Source of the DNA: Hofstenia miamia
Taxonomy: Eukaryota; Xenacoelomorpha; Acoela; Hofsteniidae
Direction: 5' to 3'
Assembly (NCBI GenBank): GCA_900660155.1
Contig: CABFPE010000050.1
Span: forward strand, 678,599-738,208
Length of the DNA: 59,610 nt
Under the pieces are notes generated by a model. It was given only the letters and a program-made list of their open reading frames with translations, did not search any database and was not told where the DNA came from. Positions 55,684 through 59,610 of the stretch are shown piece after piece; within the stretch, counting starts at the first letter, position 1, and each line of letters starts with the position of its first letter. The position numbers and the translations under genes were made by a program.

Positions 55684-57631
55684 TCATAAAGCCCTCGTTG
55701 TTACCTCAGCAGTTCCTTTACCTTTAAAAAAACGAGTCTATTTTTTCAGGGATCAAAGGCTTCAGAACCGAACTGATTTCAATTTACATATGGACAAAGA
55801 AGATTTCTCATATATCCTTTCATCCGATAACCCTAACGAAGCAATGCAACAACTTATCTGTCATCTTACTAAGTTATTAGATAATTATTGTCCCATTAGG
55901 CGAGCTGTTCTTACAAATCGCGACCCTTATTATATATCTCCACTTGTGAAGTATCTTATGAAGAAAAGAAGCAAACTGACACAGCTTAATAAATATAGTA
56001 GGGTAAAAGAGCTTTCAAACAAGATACACAATCTTATCCTCCAAAATATATCCGCAGCGAGAGGACGCCGTGGTACAAAGGAGTGGTGGAAAATTGTTAA
56101 TTCACACATAAAAGAGCCTCCGAAAGAAATTGATGAAATTAACTTCAGCGTGGATGAAATTAATCAATATTTTACAGATATTTCTTCAACAGACAATTAT
56201 GAAGATCCACCGTTTATGTCTACGTGTAACGCATCTACTCCCACTTTGAGTTTACATAATCTTTTTTATTCACTGAAAAGTATAAAGAAAACTTCAGTTG
56301 GTAGCGATGGCCTCCCTCATTGGGTCTTCTCCGAAAATGCTCATACTCTTGCAGAACCACTACATCACATTTATAATATGTGCCTTGCACAAGGACTTTT
56401 CCCTGATTGCTTGAAAATATCAAAAATTTTACCGTTCCCTAAAACAAATAATGTAACCGAATTAAAAAATCTTCGCCCGATTTCCGTTACTCCAGTTATA
56501 GCAAGACATTTTGAGAGGCTGATTTATGATTTTTTCATCAAAACTCCTTACAATTCATGGTTGACTGGGAATCAGTTTGGATTTAGATCGAAAAGTTCTA
56601 CAGAATTTTGCCTAATTCGCCTTCTTAACACTTGTAGAAAGTTCGAAGCTCAAGGACATAATCTTATTAGCGTTTTTTCCTTGGATCTGAGTAAGGCGTT
56701 TGATAAAGTGCAGCACTCGCTTATAATCAAACAATTCATGAAAATTCCCAACATAAACCCATTCATTGTGAATCTCATCTCAGATTTTCTTCGCGGAAGG
56801 CGCCAGTTTGTCCAGCTTAAAGGAGCCCGTTCCAAAATTAGCAGAAACTAATTAACAGTACCACAAGGTACTATAAATGGGCCACCTTGTTTCAACGTAG
56901 CTTATGACGATCTTCAACTATTATATAACGATAACATGAATCCAGAGAATGCTATGATTGCTAAATATGCTGATGACTTGAATCTTGTTATCGGAGTCAA
57001 TTCAAAACTGGATCCCAGGGAGGAAGCACTCGACCAAATTGAACACTGGTGCTCTACAAATCGCTTTATTTTAAATGAAGATAAAACCAAGCAATTGGTC
57101 ATTCCTCTCAGGAAAAATTTAATTGATTTAAACTTGTACTTACCAGTTGAACCACAAATGAAAATTCTGGGTGTTATTTTTGACAGTACCCTAAGCTTTG
57201 AGTCTCATGTCGATTATCTTTGCAAAAAAATCAGTTCAGAACTCTACCTTATCAACAAACTAAAATACTATGGATATTCTAACTCCGAACTATCGCTTCT
57301 TTACTCAAGCCTGATTTTGTCTAAAATATTTTATTGTTCTAGTGTCTGGGGAGGTTGCAAAGACGCAGTTTTACAGACCATAGACAAACTACAAAAGAGA
57401 GCAGTTAGAATGGGTGTGATTCCATCTTATACTCCGGTTAAAGAACTGATACATTGCAGGGATGAATCACTTTACAACACTATAGAAAGTTCTGGTGATC
57501 ACATTTTAAAAGACATACTACCCGTGAGACAAACATACGCCATCAACCGTTTACGGGAGAAATTGCCAAGCCGCTATCTAACTACAACGATGTTTGACAA
57601 AACGTTTCCAAACAGATATCTGAAAACATAA
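55684..57631 (+). pseudogene. LINE F linker and reverse transcriptase
   Basis: One frame from 55790 to 57631, broken only by TAA 56849-56851. Linker 'AARGRRGTKEWWKIVNSHIK'; RT fingers 'NLRPISVTPVIARHFERLIY' and 'NQFGFRSKSSTEFCLIRLLN'; motif A 'ISVFSLDLSKAFDKVQHS'. Motif B is 'VPQGTINGPPCFNVAYDDLQ', just after the TAA, and catalytic motif C is 'AKYADDLNLVIGV'. Then 'KILGVIFDSTLSFESHVDYL' and thumb 'LILSKIFYCSSVWGGCKDAV'. All catalytic Asp residues are present. One stop and the dead endonuclease make it inactive. Confidence 0.86.
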
Positions 57632-57766
57632 ACATTCCAAAACATTCCTACAGTTGTCTATCTTCTATCTTATTTCTACTTATATGAAACTTTGATTTTT
57701 TTTTCTTTTTCTCTCTATGTTCTTTATTATTAAGTATTTTGGATATATTTCTGGAATAATTAAAAT

Positions 57767-57791
57767 TATTATTATTATTATTATTATTATT
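57767..57791. repeat. (ATT)n tail of LINE F
   Basis: ATT repeat at the 3' end of LINE F. LINE D ends the same way. Confidence 0.95.
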
Positions 57792-58762
57792 TGTAAGCCT
57801 GGGAACATTGGAATTTATTTCTATAGTTAATTTGATAATTTATCACTTTTGTGCCACTTCTTATGTATTTCCCAACTACTACTACTATATTACAACAAGG
57901 ATTAACTAGAAGATGAATTAGTTTCTAATTATATTCTGGACTAAGAATTGCAGAAGAAACAAAACCATTATTGATATATGCGTTAAACATTCAGAACTAA
58001 CTCTTAATGTAGGCGCTGAAATACTCTGTTCTTTGATCATTGTTACTTTCATTTGGAATAGATCGGTAATATTAATCTTTGACGCTCTTAAAGTACAACA
58101 AACATTTTTTGGTTCCCTACAAAAGTTATATGATGCCAATTTTCTTACCAACATGATGTAGAAATATTCTTCATTCGTTGTCTTTCGATGTAAACACGAC
58201 TGATACTGACTGCGAATTTAACTTTAGATTAAAAGTAATGGGAGCAAAATTTATGTAATAGGCTGCCGTTATTTGTCCAATATAATTTCCTATTAGAAAG
58301 CAATTTCATCACTAAATATGAAAATTAATAAACTTTTAAAAATATAATGAAAAATTTGAGTTTTAAATTTGATATATTTTCCTCTCTGAAATTAAACTTT
58401 CAACTAAATGTCAGCTGAAAATCTAAATGGTTAATAAATGTAAGTTTTCGAACTTTATATATCCTATTAATAAATAACAACAATATTTCACAAAGTACAT
58501 AATTTCAGTGTTTTAGTGCTATAATATATTGTACATTTATTTCGCTTTCAGTTTAAACAAGTTTTAAATAAATTATATTTTAACGATTATTTCTTCTTAA
58601 CTCATTAATATATGCATTTTATTAGGATATAGCAATGTGATTATCTATTTCATTCAAGTTAAAAAATCTTAATATATAGTTTAATTTTTTTAATTTACTA
58701 GTTGAAAATATAATAATTCCCTATTGTGATTCGCTAATGCACATTTTCAGTCATTTTATAGC

Positions 58763-58775
58763 GTTGCTAGGAAAC
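58763..58775. promoter_or_regulatory. RFX X-box-like motif
   Basis: GTTGCTAGGAAAC; its reverse complement GTTTCCTAGCAAC is an imperfect inverted repeat of the type bound by RFX factors, which in animals control ciliary genes. Match by eye only. Confidence 0.4.
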
Positions 58776-59162
58776 GATATTTTCCTTCTAATGAACTAGC
58801 GATAGACAAATGAATTCAATTTTGCAGTCTATGTAAAAATTATCTTTTCATTGATTGGTGAATTTTGCAAATCAAATGTGTTGGATTAATCCAAACGAAT
58901 TTTAGTTTTTAAAAGTAATTTTAAAAAATATAAAGTTCTCAAATTTAATTAGTGTACATCAAAGGTTAGTACTTTCGTTTGATTAATTTTCTTTTCACTA
59001 AATCCGTTTTGTATTTAACTTCGTTATTTCTAAATATCTCAAAGTATGCTTAATTTATATAAAACTATTTAAACAGTATGAGTTCATGTGCGATAAAGTT
59101 ACTTTCATTAACATTCGAGTAAACTCTCATTTGCATTGGCCAAAGATAACTGAAGTATTGTT

Positions 59163-59175
59163 GTTGCCTAGCGAC
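59163..59175. promoter_or_regulatory. Second X-box-like motif
   Basis: GTTGCCTAGCGAC, one mismatch from GTTGCC-TAGCAAC. A half-site GTTGCCAAC follows at about 59223-59232. It lies 400 bases from the first motif. Confidence 0.35.
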
Positions 59176-59463
59176 GTTTAACGGTGCTATCTTTTACATG
59201 TAGTGCTTGACGTTTTGTCTACCGTTGCCAACATTTAGCTATTGGTTAGCTAATTAAATATTAATGTATATATTAATGTCACAATTGAATGCATTATGAT
59301 AAAACTGTTATTTTAATTATTATTTAGGTTTTTTGCTTTTAACAAAATAATTTTTCTCAACTGTACTTTACTTTAAAAATTATTAGTATTGCATTAATTT
59401 CTATTATTTCCTTAATTTAAAATATTTTCACTTGCATACATTAAATATTCTGCAATAGTTTGT

Positions 59464-59471
59464 TGACGTCA
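59464..59471. promoter_or_regulatory. CRE palindrome
   Basis: TGACGTCA, the perfect CREB/ATF site, in very AT-rich sequence about 290 bases after the second X-box-like motif. Confidence 0.35.
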
Positions 59472-59610
59472 CATATTTTAATTATGAAAGTGAATTTTTA
59501 ATTAAGAACCTTTCTTAATTCTATTACTTATGTATATCATTAGTTTTATTTTCTGCATCAAGTTGTGCTTCTTACTTCGATAATACATGTATATATATAT
59601 ATATATATAT

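Larger units (their letters stand above)
54541..57791 (+). mobile_element. LINE F (PHD-ORF1 type), decayed full-length-like
   Basis: ORF1 54571-55323, TGA-CTA, endonuclease remnant 55324-55683, linker and RT 55790-57631, 3' UTR, and an ATT-repeat tail 57767-57791. It is a relative of LINE E (same ORF1 architecture and linker). Inactivating changes: a large in-frame gap in the endonuclease, one TAA inside the RT and a frame change at about 55683-55790. Confidence 0.85.
57792..59610. other. No recognised gene; possible regulatory region
   Basis: No coding exon is supported. The minus frame at 57918-58154 has no motif. The region contains the X-box-like and CRE motifs listed separately and ends in a TA repeat (59588-59610) at the window edge. 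Confidence 0.4.

Noticed and set aside
1..59610. CRISPR arrays, bacterial operons, tRNA or rRNA genes.
   Set aside because: None seen. The repeats present are microsatellites, transposon ends and one large tandem duplication, and the coding features are eukaryotic.

Overview
The window is AT-rich animal DNA. The evidence is a spliced metazoan-type gene with GT-AG introns, many decayed non-LTR retrotransposons (LINEs), and hAT, mariner and P-like DNA transposons. It is not bacterial or viral. The CLCA-family gene, the PHD-finger LINEs and the base composition suit an aquatic invertebrate, but I cannot name the species. Five tracts of undetermined bases (one of 900 and four single n's) show a draft scaffold, and several of the single n's sit exactly where repeats were joined.

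Layout. Positions 1-7075 hold no host exon that I recognise. They contain two short hAT-type MITEs and relics of a hAT (ZMYM1-like) transposase and a P/THAP-like transposase. Positions 7076-16199 carry nine exons of the 3' part of a calcium-activated chloride channel regulator (CLCA) homologue on the + strand: the end of the VWA domain, the CLCA beta-rich and FN3-like region, one membrane helix and a cytoplasmic tail. The first exons must lie upstream of what I can recognise. Its introns hold a hAT deletion derivative with a perfect 8-bp target duplication and the 3' end of a LINE. A 1222-bp hAT-type MITE follows the gene.

Positions 18660-29730 are a pile of minus-strand LINE debris. Element A carries a zinc-knuckle ORF1, an endonuclease and a reverse transcriptase (RT). 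It is split by a second LINE (B), a mariner relic and assembly joins. Element C follows, and then a 1.5-kb near-perfect tandem duplication. Positions 29730-41560 are gene-poor, with one LINE relic, one hAT (ZMYM1-like) pseudogene and one MITE-like element.

Positions 41560-57791 are the richest part, with LINEs D, E, F, G, H and a small fragment K. D is nearly intact. E is nested inside H and itself contains a truncated D copy. F is a decayed relative of E.

The most interesting signal is in D, E and F. In all three, ORF1 ends in TGA followed directly by CTA, and the endonuclease-RT ORF2 continues in the same frame, without an ATG before the endonuclease in D and E. UGA-CUA is a known stop-codon readthrough context, so these LINEs probably make an ORF1-ORF2 fusion by programmed readthrough. 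Elements A and H in the same window use different ORF1/ORF2 arrangements (overlap and a short spacer).

The last 1.8 kb has no recognised gene. It does contain two RFX X-box-like motifs and a perfect CRE palindrome, which may be regulatory sequence for a gene beyond the right edge.
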